Source: Methanococcoides vulcani
GTDB lineage: Archaea > Halobacteriota > Methanosarcinia > Methanosarcinales > Methanosarcinaceae
Length of the DNA: 64,000 nucleotides
Direction: 5' to 3'
Assembly (NCBI RefSeq): GCF_900111645.1
Contig: NZ_FOHQ01000001.1
Location: 62,001 to 126,000 of the forward strand
Position numbers and translations under genes: made by a program. Each line of letters opens with the position of its first letter. Position 1 is the stretch's first letter. The notes below the pieces were generated by a model. That model did no database searches. It was not told the origin of the DNA and saw nothing but the letters and a program-made list of their open reading frames with translations. This document shows, piece by piece, positions 26,436 through 35,265 of this stretch.

Positions 26436-27167
26436 ATGAAACAGCGGGAGATCTATTCAGATCTGCGCTGCATTCCTCCTGTGATCATACGTGTTGATGG
26501 CAGGACATTCAAACATACGCTATCGCGGCTTGGTTGTGAAAAGCCGTATGATGAAAGGTTTGCATCTGCCATGGCAGATTCTCTGGAACTTTTTTTCAAA
26601 AAAAGCGGAATGAGTGCAGCGTTAGCATATACTTTTTCTGACGAGGCGAGCATTCTCTTCTTCGACCTGCCTTTTGATGGCAGGGTGGAGAAACTCGATT
26701 CAGTGGTCGCCAGCTACCTTAGCAGCGCTTTTACCATTAAGATGGGTCTGGATGAGCCTGTATCCTTTGACTCCAGGATTATTCCCATCGAAAAAGGGCA
26801 GGTTCCTGAGTATCTGGTCTGGCGCCAGGACGAGGCATGGAGAAACTGTGTAAGTTCATACGGATATTACACACTGCGTTCAGAAGGCCTGAGCGAAAGG
26901 GAAGCTGCAGCTGCTATCAAGGGCAAGAAAGCGCAGGACATACATGAGATGCTGTTCCAGCGTGGCATAAACCTTGATAAGGTTCCGGCATGGCAAAAAA
27001 GGGGTGTTGTCATACATAAGACCGAGTACCATAAGACCGGTTTTGACCCTGTGAAAAACGAAAGGACCCGAAGTAAAAGGAGCAAAGTGGTCCAGGATTG
27101 GGATATTCCTATGTTCTCATCCGATGATGGGACAGATTTTTTGAAAAAATATATTATGGGTCACTGA
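26436..27167 (+). CDS. thg1: tRNA-His guanylyltransferase-like protein (Thg1/TLP)
   Basis: 243-aa member of the family that adds nucleotides in the reverse 3'-5' direction. The metal-binding carboxylates are in VIIRVDGRTFKHTL and YTFSDEASILF; the conserved ARL-like region lies near residues 45-60. Archaeal members repair or edit 5' ends of tRNAs, and some add the G-1 of tRNA-His. In Methanosarcina acetivorans this gene is known to carry an in-frame UAG read as pyrrolysine; here the frame is open throughout with no UAG. Confidence 0.9.
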   Translation: MKQREIYSDLRCIPPVIIRVDGRTFKHTLSRLGCEKPYDERFASAMADSLELFFKKSGMSAALAYTFSDEASILFFDLPFDGRVEKLDSVVASYLSSAFTIKMGLDEPVSFDSRIIPIEKGQVPEYLVWRQDEAWRNCVSSYGYYTLRSEGLSEREAAAAIKGKKAQDIHEMLFQRGINLDKVPAWQKRGVVIHKTEYHKTGFDPVKNERTRSKRSKVVQDWDIPMFSSDDGTDFLKKYIMGH

Positions 27168-27212
27168 TGTACAGTAATCTATATTGGTTACGAATGTACC
27201 GTAACCTATTAT
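27167..27212. repeat. Tandem imperfect 18-bp repeat between thg1 and tyrS
   Basis: ATGTACAGTAATCTATAT (27167-27184) recurs as ATGTACCGTAACCTATTAT (27194-27212). Within this stretch GGTTAC (27186-27191) and GTAACC (27201-27206) also form an inverted repeat. It begins at the thg1 stop and lies about 80 bases before tyrS, so it may be an operator, or part of the thg1 end. Confidence 0.4.
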
Positions 27213-27288
27213 GGTGATGACTTGACTTTAAAGTTCCATCATTCATAGTGATCCGTTTAAATTCTACTATGATATTGAAGGTGAATTC

Positions 27289-28242
27289 ATGGAAAAGATC
27301 GATCTTATAAAAAGAAACGTGCAGGAGATTGTCACAGAAGCGGAGCTTACAACATTGCTGGAGACCAAGGAGCACCCTTCAGCATATGCCGGCTACGAAC
27401 CTAGTGGGAAGATCCACATGGGTCACGTTCTTACTGTGAACAAGTTAATGGACCTTCAGAAAGCAGGGTTTGAGATCACTGTCCTTCTTGCGGATGTCCA
27501 TGCCTACCTGAACCAGAAAGGTACAATGGAAGAGGTGCGCAAGACCGCGGACTACAACAAGGAATGTTTCCTTGCACTCGGACTGGATCCGGAAAGAACG
27601 AATTTCGTATATGGCTCTGATTTCCAGCTTTCTCCTGACTACATGCTCAATGTGCTCAAGCTCACCCAGTCCACTTCACTGAACAGGGCAAAGAGAAGCA
27701 TGGATGAGGTCGGAAGGAAGATGGAAGACCCAAAGGTATCCCAGATGGTCTACCCGATCATGCAGGCTGTCGATATCGCACTTCTCGGAGTTGATGTCGC
27801 AGTAGGTGGCATTGACCAGAGAAAGATCCACATGCTTGCAAGGGAAGGTCTTCCAGGACTTGGTTTCAAGGCTCCGCTCTGTATCCACACCCCGATACTT
27901 CTCGGACTGGACGGTACCAAGATGTCATCATCCAACGAGAACTACATTTCAGTGGACGATGATGAAGCATCCATAAAGAAGAAACTTAAGAAAGCCTTCT
28001 GTCCGGCAGGTGTTGTTGAAGATAATCCGATGCTTGAGCTATTCAAGTATCACATAATGCCTCGCTACGATGAGATCGTCTTCGAAAGGCCGGAAAAGTT
28101 TGGCGGCGACCTTGTGTGCAAGAGCTATGCAGAACTTGAGACAGTATTTGCAGACGGAAGTCTTCACCCAATGGACCTGAAGAACGGTGCCGGCAAGTAC
28201 ATCAATGAGATACTTGACCATGTAAGGGCAGTTCTTGGATAA
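27289..28242 (+). CDS. tyrS: Tyrosyl-tRNA synthetase (archaeal type)
   Basis: 317-aa class I synthetase that charges tRNA-Tyr. HIGH-type motif in YEPSGKIHMGHVL, tyrosine pocket (YGSDFQLSPDYMLNVL, MVYPIMQAVDIALLGVDVAVGGIDQRKIHMLAR) and KMSSS in LDGTKMSSSNENYISVDD. The C-terminal anticodon-binding part is short, as in archaea and eukaryotes. A GAAGGTGA ribosome site precedes the ATG. Confidence 0.97.
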   Translation: MEKIDLIKRNVQEIVTEAELTTLLETKEHPSAYAGYEPSGKIHMGHVLTVNKLMDLQKAGFEITVLLADVHAYLNQKGTMEEVRKTADYNKECFLALGLDPERTNFVYGSDFQLSPDYMLNVLKLTQSTSLNRAKRSMDEVGRKMEDPKVSQMVYPIMQAVDIALLGVDVAVGGIDQRKIHMLAREGLPGLGFKAPLCIHTPILLGLDGTKMSSSNENYISVDDDEASIKKKLKKAFCPAGVVEDNPMLELFKYHIMPRYDEIVFERPEKFGGDLVCKSYAELETVFADGSLHPMDLKNGAGKYINEILDHVRAVLG

Positions 28243-28249
28243 TATGATA

Positions 28250-28272
28250 GGGCAGCAGAATCCCTGCTGCCT
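28250..28272 (+). terminator. Hairpin after tyrS
   Basis: GGCAGCAG (28251-28258) and CTGCTGCC (28264-28271) form an 8-bp perfect GC-rich stem with a 5-base loop, eight bases after the tyrS stop. No strong T run follows, so it may be a terminator or a 3' stability element. Confidence 0.45.
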
Positions 28273-28340
28273 ACGTAATCTATTTAACGTTTGCACTATA
28301 AGAATTAACTCAATAAGAATTAGTCGAATTGGGGAACCGC

Positions 28341-29477
28341 ATGAAATATACATTTCAAGATTCTAATGAATTATCCATCCAGAGAGATGTTATACAGGAT
28401 CTTCAGGATTTTGTTGACACGTCCAGGAAAGTTCTTCCTATTGAGAATGCTTCCATTGAGAAGAATGATGATCTGATCAGCAGGCGAACATCTCTGGAAA
28501 ACGGGTCTGAAGAACTGGAGTCCATCAATAGTAAGATCCTGGATTTCATTGACAGCATCACCGGAGAAGTTGAAGAAAAAGATCTCCTTGATTACAGGAA
28601 CTCTATTCTTGATGCATGTGAAACTTCTTTCAACAAGAGTTCAGGTTCCATGCTTTCCGAGATCGAGATCATTAACAAGGATATAGATGACGGACTGGAT
28701 GATGTGGAAAGACAGATCCTTTCCATACTCGATCCCTTCTTTGAAGGTGGCGTTTATGGCACAACAGAAAAATATTTTGCTTCAATGGACAGAAATGTTC
28801 TGCGAGGTAAGCTGACGTCAACTGTTGTTGGAATGGAATATGAGTCCGAACTGGCCTTCACCGATAATACGATCACCATGAGGGGGCTGTATGGCACTCT
28901 CTTTTTACCGACGTGGACAAGATCCGGTATCATATACAAGGAAGATAAAGTGAAACTGGAAGAAGTTTCCGATTTCCTTCTGTCATCTCTGGATTTTGAT
29001 GATAATCATATTAGTGCTACATTCGTTAACAAGAAATCTACCAAGCGCTTCAAGGTTGACATGAGTGGAGATGCTCTGGAAATATATTATGATGGCAATG
29101 AGGTCACAGCAGACCCCGCACTCATGAACTCTGTCAAAGAAGAGAATGTAAAATCAATGCTGGATGCCCTTAAAGACTATATCAGGTCCCATGTTAAGAA
29201 GAAGACCCTTGTCAGGCTTATGCTTGATGGTGAAGATGCGATTCGTAACAACCAGACATTCGATTGCCTGAAGCTCATAGCTGAGCAGTTCACGGACATC
29301 ATCAACGAATGCATTGGCCGAGGTTATGTTGAAGGTGAGATCACAATAAAGATCGAGCAGAATGACGGAACCCGTACTGAGAAATATGTGGGCAAGACTG
29401 AACTTTTCGACCAGCTTTCAGAGTTTGGAAGTGAAGGTCTGGAACTTGCAAGCCTTCTTGGTGTAGAGAGCTCCTGA
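28341..29477 (+). CDS. Uncharacterised 378-aa protein with helical N-terminal half
   Basis: I do not recognise this protein. The first 150 residues are charged and probably coiled-coil (DVIQDLQDFVDTSRKVL, SLENGSEELESINSKILDFIDSI). A beta-rich part follows (residues 160-250, GKLTSTVVGMEYESELAF, TMRGLYGTLFLPTWTRSG), then a helical C terminus. There is no signal peptide or membrane segment and no cysteine motif. The start at ATG 28341 is preferred to the TTG at 28329. It stands between tyrS and the antiporter gene, each about 100-130 bases away. Confidence 0.75.
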   Translation: MKYTFQDSNELSIQRDVIQDLQDFVDTSRKVLPIENASIEKNDDLISRRTSLENGSEELESINSKILDFIDSITGEVEEKDLLDYRNSILDACETSFNKSSGSMLSEIEIINKDIDDGLDDVERQILSILDPFFEGGVYGTTEKYFASMDRNVLRGKLTSTVVGMEYESELAFTDNTITMRGLYGTLFLPTWTRSGIIYKEDKVKLEEVSDFLLSSLDFDDNHISATFVNKKSTKRFKVDMSGDALEIYYDGNEVTADPALMNSVKEENVKSMLDALKDYIRSHVKKKTLVRLMLDGEDAIRNNQTFDCLKLIAEQFTDIINECIGRGYVEGEITIKIEQNDGTRTEKYVGKTELFDQLSEFGSEGLELASLLGVESS

Positions 29478-29608
29478 TACTTTTAGATCCGGATGGTCCC
29501 TAATATGACCTATCTTTTTATCTGTTTCACTATCTTATTATCTTATATATTACCTGAAACAGAGGTTAACATTAGAACATCTCTGGTATTTATTCGGGGG
29601 AAGGCTGG

Positions 29609-31609
29609 ATGGAATCTTTCATAATAAATAATCTTACCATAATTTTCGGTTTGTCCATCGCCATCCTTTATTTCTGTCACCGTCTTCATATACCCATAAT
29701 CGTCGGATTTCTTTTCACGGGTATGTTATTAGGACCCCATGGTTATGGTCTCATAGATGCCATTGAAGAAGTAGAAGTACTTGCCGAGATAGGTATCGTA
29801 CTGTTGCTTTTTACGATCGGTGTCGAGCTATCGTTAAAGGATCTCTGGAGCATGAAACGGGCTGTTCTTATTGGCGGTTCTATACAGGTGCTGCTTACAA
29901 TAGCAGTTGTCTATTTCATATCTTCCTGGATCGGGTCCGGTTTTGCGGAATCCGTTTTTATTGGTTTTTTGTTCTCTCTTAGTAGTACGGCTATCGTGCT
30001 CAAGCTTTTGCAGAAGAGGGGTGAGTTGCATGCCCCGCATGGACGTCTTTCTCTTGCAATTCTGCTTTACCAGGATGTCATTGTGGTTCCCATGATACTG
30101 GTGACACCGTTCTTAGCAGGTGTGGGTTCTACAGGGGACGCAGCGCTGCTTCCCATAATTGCAAAAGGTATAGGCCTGATCGTTCTGGTCATGGCCAGTG
30201 CGAAATGGGTCGTTCCAACTGTTCTCTATCAGATAACAAAGACCCGTGATTCGGAGCTTTTCTTTCTGAGCATCATTGTTGTATGCCTTTCGGTCGCATG
30301 GCTGACATCCAGCATGGGCCTGTCCCTGGCATTGGGTGCTTTCCTTGCAGGATTGATCATTTCTGAGTCAGAGTACAGCCATCAGGCACTCAGTAATCTC
30401 ATTCCCTTCCGTGATATCTTCATGAGCTTCTTCTTTATCTCCATCGGGATGCTTCTAGACATTGGTCACTTCTTTGAGAATCCGGTGTTGTTCATACTTG
30501 TGGCTGCCGGGGTACTGTTGTTAAAATCAGTTATAGCAGGCCTTGCCTCATACTTACTTGGCTTCCCTATGCGTACTGCGGTTCTGGGCGGACTTGCACT
30601 TGCACAGGTTGGTGAGTTCTCATTTGTTCTGTCCAGGTTCGGTCTGGAATTTGGTATCCTTGATCAGGACGTGTACCAGCTGTTCCTTGTGGTCTCCATC
30701 CTTACAATGGCAGTAACTTCATCTGTCATGTCACTTTCACCCAGGGTCGCAGACCGGGTAGTGAACCTTCCTCTGCCATCAAAGCTCAAATGTGGCTTTC
30801 ACCCCGGGGCGATGATGGATGTTCTGGATAAAAAGACCCATCTTGAAGACCATCTGATCATTGCAGGATTCGGGTTCAATGGTAGAACCGTTGCAAAGGC
30901 AGCAACAGTGGCAGGAATTCCTTATATCATTCTCGATACAAATCCGGAAACGGTGAGAAAGGAACAGCTAAAGGGTGAATTGGTCTATTATGGGGATTCT
31001 TCTCAGAAAGGTGTACTGGAGCATGCGGATATCAAGAATGCAAGGGTACTTGTGGTATGTATATCCGATCCGGCGGGAACCAGAAGAACGGTTGCACTTT
31101 CCCGGAAATTAAATCCCAATCTGCACATTATTACGCGTACACAGTATCTGCAGGAAATGGAACCTTTGTATTCACTGGGTGCAAATGAGGTCATTCCTGA
31201 GGAGTTTGAGACATCCATCGAGATATTCGTAAGACTGATGAAGAGATATCTTATTCCAAAGGATGAGATCGACAAATTAGTTTCAGAGATACGCTCGGAC
31301 GGTTATGAGATGTTCAGGACGTTGTCAGGTACAATGAACATCTATGACATGGAAGTTGATATTCCGGAAATGAACATTACGAATGTAAGGGTGAGGTCAT
31401 CTTCATATGTGGTCGGCAAAACACTTACCCAACTTGGTCTGAGGAAAAAATATGGCGTCACAATACTTGCGATCCGCAGGAACTCGGAAATTCTTGCAAG
31501 TCCGGATGCTAATATCTCCCTGATCTCGGGTGACGTGGTCGTACTGATGGGTACGCCGGAAATGATCTCAAAAGTAGATCCGTTATTTGCAGGCGGGGAT
31601 ATAGAATAA
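29609..31609 (+). CDS. Kef-type monovalent cation:proton antiporter with RCK domain (CPA2)
   Basis: 666-aa protein: about 12 membrane segments in the first 390 residues (IIFGLSIAILYFCHRLHIPIIVG, GIVLLLFTIGVELSLKDLW, LALGAFLAGLIISES), an RCK_N/TrkA-N NAD-binding domain at about 413-530 (HLIIAGFGFNGRTVAKAA, YYGDSSQKGVLEHA) and a TrkA-C domain at the end (VVGKTLTQLGLRKKYGVTILAI). It exports or exchanges K+ or Na+ for protons under ligand control. GGGGGAAGG serves as ribosome site. Confidence 0.93.
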   Translation: MESFIINNLTIIFGLSIAILYFCHRLHIPIIVGFLFTGMLLGPHGYGLIDAIEEVEVLAEIGIVLLLFTIGVELSLKDLWSMKRAVLIGGSIQVLLTIAVVYFISSWIGSGFAESVFIGFLFSLSSTAIVLKLLQKRGELHAPHGRLSLAILLYQDVIVVPMILVTPFLAGVGSTGDAALLPIIAKGIGLIVLVMASAKWVVPTVLYQITKTRDSELFFLSIIVVCLSVAWLTSSMGLSLALGAFLAGLIISESEYSHQALSNLIPFRDIFMSFFFISIGMLLDIGHFFENPVLFILVAAGVLLLKSVIAGLASYLLGFPMRTAVLGGLALAQVGEFSFVLSRFGLEFGILDQDVYQLFLVVSILTMAVTSSVMSLSPRVADRVVNLPLPSKLKCGFHPGAMMDVLDKKTHLEDHLIIAGFGFNGRTVAKAATVAGIPYIILDTNPETVRKEQLKGELVYYGDSSQKGVLEHADIKNARVLVVCISDPAGTRRTVALSRKLNPNLHIITRTQYLQEMEPLYSLGANEVIPEEFETSIEIFVRLMKRYLIPKDEIDKLVSEIRSDGYEMFRTLSGTMNIYDMEVDIPEMNITNVRVRSSSYVVGKTLTQLGLRKKYGVTILAIRRNSEILASPDANISLISGDVVVLMGTPEMISKVDPLFAGGDIE

Positions 31610-31628
31610 GGAACATGGAGGGGTTAAT

Positions 31629-32906
31629 ATGGAACGTAGCATTGAAAGTATAAACGAAAGCATCGGGATAGGTGAAGCTATTGTGCTTACTGCACAGGAG
31701 GTCTGTGAACTTGCAGGCCGCGGGGAAAATATCGAAAAAGTGGATGTTGTGACAGCAGCTACACGTGCTATCATGAGCGGGACATATGCGATCCTCTCTT
31801 TCCCTGTGGACGCACCCTGCAGTTTCCTGCGTGCGAAGGAAGTCTATATGAACGGGGTTCCTGCCCATGTAGGTCCATGTCCCAACGAAAGGCTTGGTAT
31901 CCTTGATCTGATGCTTTTTGGCACCGATCACAGTCTTGATGACCATCATTATGGTGCCGGACATCTCTTCCGTGACCTTGCAGCAGGAAACCCTGTGGAC
32001 GTAAAGGTCGTTACAGATAGCGATGTGACCTTCACAACAAAAGTGACACTTGCTGATATGCCATATGCAATGATGTATGGTACCCGCCACGCTTTCAAGA
32101 ACTATTCTGCTTTTGTTAACACCTCAGATGACCCGGTATCTTCCATATTCCATGCAATGGACTTCGGACCAAGGCTTACAGAGGCCACGATCTCCGGATG
32201 TGGCCAGATAAATCCTGTAAAGAACGATCCGTTGCTGCGATCCATCGGTGTGGGAACACGCATCCTCATGAACGGTTCAGAAGGGTTCATACTGGGACCT
32301 GGGACCCGTAGTGCGAAAGAGAAACCAAACCTGACGGCCTTTGCGGATATGCATGACATGGACCCTGAATACATGGGTGGTTTTTTCACATCAGCAGGTC
32401 CGGAATGTATAGTTTCATGGGCAGTCCCCATAGCTGTGACCGATCCTTCAGTAGTGGATGCAATAGCAGAGCGTGACAGGCAGCTCAAGATGTCAGTAAT
32501 GGCCGTGGACAAAAGGGCATGTGTGGGTTATTCCACTTATGGTGACGTGTGGGAAGATGTGGATCTGGAAGTAAAGTTCGATCCGAAGGAATGCATCACT
32601 TGTGCTGTATGTGAGCCTAAGGAACAATGTCCCATGGCTGCTATAAGCTTTGATGAAGACAAAGTGAGACTTGACAGGTATGCATGCTTTAACTGTGGGC
32701 TATGCACAACGTTGTGTGTGGGAGATGTATTCACCGGTAAGATGGGCTCCATCAATTTCGAGCTCGGTGACCATTCGGCGAACGTTCCTATCGTCCTACG
32801 CCAGTCTGACAAGAAAAGGGCTTTGCAGATGTCAGAAAAATTAAAAGAAAAGATCCTTGAAGGCTCTTTCAGACTTACTCAGATGGTCGAGCACATTCAG
32901 CCATGA
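31629..32906 (+). CDS. Methanogenesis marker 16 protein (DUF39/HcyBio domain plus 2x[4Fe-4S] ferredoxin)
   Basis: 425 aa. The first 310 residues are a DUF39 (homocysteine biosynthesis) domain: VDVVTAATRAIMSGTYAILSF, SFLRAKEVYMNGVPAHVGPCPNERLGILDLML, GFILGPGTRS. A C-terminal ferredoxin follows: CITCAVCEPKEQCPM and CFNCGLCTTLC. DUF39 proteins with a ferredoxin turn aspartate semialdehyde into homocysteine, an aldehyde-to-thiol step. This fused paralogue lies against comE and the cysteate synthase cluster, and coenzyme M is also made from an aldehyde (sulfoacetaldehyde), so a role in the final thiol-forming step is an attractive inference. Its last 32 bases overlap comE on the other strand. Confidence 0.85.
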   Translation: MERSIESINESIGIGEAIVLTAQEVCELAGRGENIEKVDVVTAATRAIMSGTYAILSFPVDAPCSFLRAKEVYMNGVPAHVGPCPNERLGILDLMLFGTDHSLDDHHYGAGHLFRDLAAGNPVDVKVVTDSDVTFTTKVTLADMPYAMMYGTRHAFKNYSAFVNTSDDPVSSIFHAMDFGPRLTEATISGCGQINPVKNDPLLRSIGVGTRILMNGSEGFILGPGTRSAKEKPNLTAFADMHDMDPEYMGGFFTSAGPECIVSWAVPIAVTDPSVVDAIAERDRQLKMSVMAVDKRACVGYSTYGDVWEDVDLEVKFDPKECITCAVCEPKEQCPMAAISFDEDKVRLDRYACFNCGLCTTLCVGDVFTGKMGSINFELGDHSANVPIVLRQSDKKRALQMSEKLKEKILEGSFRLTQMVEHIQP

Positions 32907-33438
32907 AACGCTCGATTATCTCTTCAGGGGACAGGCCGATCACGGGTACAGATGCATTTCCGGCATCCACACGTACAACTATCACTCCCCTGTCAATTTT
33001 TTTGAGTATATGTTCAATCTCATTTTCATTGTCTGCAGTATGAACTTCCTGTACCCCTGCTCCCCTTGCAACAGCACCAAGGTCAGTTCCAAGGGATGTA
33101 GCTGTAGGCTGGTCTCCGGTCGAACCGTATGTGCCGTTGTCTATCACAACAAGCAGGTAGTTCTCAGGTCTTTGGTGTGCAATGGTTGCCAGACTGCCCA
33201 TGTTCATGAGAACAGAACCATCGCCGTCAATTGCAATAATATGTCTTTTTGGAACTGAGAGAGAAAGCCCGAGACCAATGGAAGATGCAAGTCCCATGGA
33301 ACCAAGCATGTAGAAGTTCCCGGTTCTGTCCTTCACGTGGTGCAGTTCCCTTGAAGGTAATCCAATATTGCACACGATGAGGGAATTTTTCTCTTCTGCC
33401 TTTCTGGCGATCATGGAGATCACGTCTATGCGTTTCAT
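32875..33438 (-). CDS. comE: Sulfopyruvate decarboxylase subunit beta
   Basis: 187-aa TPP-binding half of sulfopyruvate decarboxylase, which converts sulfopyruvate to sulfoacetaldehyde for coenzyme M. TPP motif: IAIDGDGSVLMNMGSLATIAHQRPENYLLVVIDNGTYGSTG (GDG to N-N). The N terminus (DVISMIARKAEEKNSLIVCNIGLPSRELHH) is typical. It overlaps comD by 4 bp. Its 3' end overlaps the marker 16 gene, which is transcribed towards it. Confidence 0.93.
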   Translation of the reverse strand: MKRIDVISMIARKAEEKNSLIVCNIGLPSRELHHVKDRTGNFYMLGSMGLASSIGLGLSLSVPKRHIIAIDGDGSVLMNMGSLATIAHQRPENYLLVVIDNGTYGSTGDQPTATSLGTDLGAVARGAGVQEVHTADNENEIEHILKKIDRGVIVVRVDAGNASVPVIGLSPEEIIERFMAECARPSE

Positions 33439-33932
33439 TCTGCCTCCCAGAAACCGATCTCGAGAAGGACTGCAACAGGTCGTCCCTTTTCAGATGCGAT
33501 CGCCCATGCATGAAGTATTGTTTCTTCCACATTGTCTATGGTAGGCACGACATATGGTATATCAAGTGCATCAAGCAAAGAGGTTGTAAGCTGACCCATG
33601 GGTACCTGAGCACAGATAGTTTCACCTTCTACGCCCCTGTGGCTCATGATCAACAGCAGGGGGATGTGGAATAGTTTGTTCAGGGATGCAAGTGCGTTGA
33701 TGGAGTTTCCGAGCCCGGAATTCTGCATGAGCATTGCAGGGATCTTTCCTCCCATGTAAGCGCCGGCACAGATGCCCACTCCTTCTTCTTCACGGGTCAC
33801 AGGCACGTGGATCATGGAAGGATCACTGTCGATCATCGGAAGTATATCCTTCAGGTTGATACAGGGTACACTGACAACAAGGTCGATTCCTGTCATCCTC
33901 ATACCATTGAATACCGATATGCTTGGATCCAT
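33435..33932 (-). CDS. comD: Sulfopyruvate decarboxylase subunit alpha
   Basis: 165-aa PYR-domain subunit of sulfopyruvate decarboxylase. It has the family signatures DLVVSVPCINLKDILPMID, HVPVTREEEGVGICAGAYMGGKIPAMLMQNSGLGNSINAL and LLIMSHRGVEGE. The glutamate in REEEG should activate TPP. It is coupled to comE by an ATGA overlap and follows the Fe-S gene by four bases. Confidence 0.93.
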   Translation of the reverse strand: MDPSISVFNGMRMTGIDLVVSVPCINLKDILPMIDSDPSMIHVPVTREEEGVGICAGAYMGGKIPAMLMQNSGLGNSINALASLNKLFHIPLLLIMSHRGVEGETICAQVPMGQLTTSLLDALDIPYVVPTIDNVEETILHAWAIASEKGRPVAVLLEIGFWEAE

Positions 33933-33936
33933 TTTC

Positions 33937-34563
33937 TCACCATACTTTCAGGTCGATCGCTTCGATCCTGACGTTCCTTTCCTCCACGCCCACGATGATG
34001 CCTGAATGCACTTTCTGCATCATGCAATGCGTGGGGATGAACTTCACGGTCTCACCTACTCTCGGGATGCGTCCCTTTTCGACCTTTCCGTCAAAAGCGA
34101 ATATCAGGCATATCCCTGCATCGAGAAATTCAACATCCTCATTTCCAAGACGCTGCAGAGGTCCCACCATATGGATGGTGTTCATTCCGCGGGATGTTTT
34201 AATGACCTTTGCGAAATGAGTTATAGGGCAACCAAGTGGCCGGTACCTTACGAGATCACCTGCTTTGAGCTCGGTGCCGTCTATAGGATGAATGTCCTCC
34301 CTGCATGATGGTTCGCCGGTCAGTGGTGCAAGGGTGAAGTCTGCTTCGAGACCATCGATCACACCAATAATATTCGTACCGTCAGACCTGTCCTTCAACA
34401 GTTCCTTTAGCTTCTTCCTGTTCTCAGAGAACTGTTGCTTTCCCATGAAAGGGCAGAGGCCTATGTCCTCGGCCTTTCTCATATTCTCTGCAAGATCACG
34501 GCATTGATTGTATCCGCATTTGCCGCAATTATATCCGGGAAGCAGCTCAAGTATCCCTTCCAT
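33937..34563 (-). CDS. Fe-S domain protein of the coenzyme M cluster
   Basis: 208 aa. The N terminus has a [4Fe-4S] FeS-domain motif (GYNCGKCGYNQCRDLAENMR ... GLCPFM, residues about 9-39), the kind found in RnfB and in corrinoid Fe-S proteins. The remaining 160 residues are beta-rich without cysteine clusters (DLVRYRPLGCPITHFAKVIKTS, GETVKFIPTHCMMQKVHSGIIVG) and I do not recognise them. Position between comD and the GTPase, all in one direction with 3-4 base gaps, implies work in coenzyme M synthesis, for example electron delivery; this is inference. Confidence 0.78.
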   Translation of the reverse strand: MEGILELLPGYNCGKCGYNQCRDLAENMRKAEDIGLCPFMGKQQFSENRKKLKELLKDRSDGTNIIGVIDGLEADFTLAPLTGEPSCREDIHPIDGTELKAGDLVRYRPLGCPITHFAKVIKTSRGMNTIHMVGPLQRLGNEDVEFLDAGICLIFAFDGKVEKGRIPRVGETVKFIPTHCMMQKVHSGIIVGVEERNVRIEAIDLKVW

Positions 34564-34566
34564 TGA

Positions 34567-35265
34567 TTACTCCCCCTTATATTCCATGAATCCGTCAAGG
34601 TGGCGAAGAACTCCCATGTGGTATTTGCGTTCAACGCGTTTTTCACCGCTACAAAGGGTACAGATGGCGAGTGGTGGGTTATACCTGAGTACCATATCTT
34701 CTCCTGCTTCAACTCCATCCTCGATGAGCTCTGCAAGTTCGATGGCACCTTTTCCGCTAAGACCGTTAGCTTCTACCACAAGAGAATCGGGGTTAACTTC
34801 CAGTACTCTTTCCCTGAAAACCTCACGTTCTGCCTGTGAGACGATGTCGCCTTTTGTCATGACCACGATATCTGCAGTGGTCAGTAACGGTCCTACCTTC
34901 AAAGGTGTGTTCGGACCGGTGGTCACGTCGATGACACAGACCGCTAAACATGAATCCGGATATGGTGCACATCTTAAGCACAGTCCGGCGGTCTCATTGA
35001 GCAGGACGTTGGCACCTTCTTCTTCTGCCCATTGCAGCATGGGTTCTGTATTATAGATGGTAAAATGGTCAGGGCACATATCCCTTGCAAGACCTACCCG
35101 AATTGGCACATCAAGCCTTCCAAACCTCTTGTCATCATCTGTCCAGAGACAGTCGACCTTGACAACTGCAGGCTTATTGCCACGCCTTTTCAAGGCCTTT
35201 ATGGTATGCAATAATACGGACGTTTTTCCGGAACCAGGGGTTCCTGCAACAACTACGAGTTTCAT
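34567..35265 (-). CDS. HypB/CobW-like P-loop GTPase of the coenzyme M cluster
   Basis: 232 aa, SIMIBI-class P-loop protein. Walker A is [15 protein letters not shown] (residues about 5-19), with the switch region [10 protein letters not shown] and a GTP-specificity-like TKGD. A cysteine group ([23 protein letters not shown]) follows and another pair (CTLCSGEKR) sits near the end, which could bind a metal. HypB, UreG and CobW relatives insert metals or clusters. It overlaps the ABC ATPase gene by 4 bp. Confidence 0.82.
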   Translation of the reverse strand: MKLVVVAGTPGSGKTSVLLHTIKALKRRGNKPAVVKVDCLWTDDDKRFGRLDVPIRVGLARDMCPDHFTIYNTEPMLQWAEEEGANVLLNETAGLCLRCAPYPDSCLAVCVIDVTTGPNTPLKVGPLLTTADIVVMTKGDIVSQAEREVFRERVLEVNPDSLVVEANGLSGKGAIELAELIEDGVEAGEDMVLRYNPPLAICTLCSGEKRVERKYHMGVLRHLDGFMEYKGE

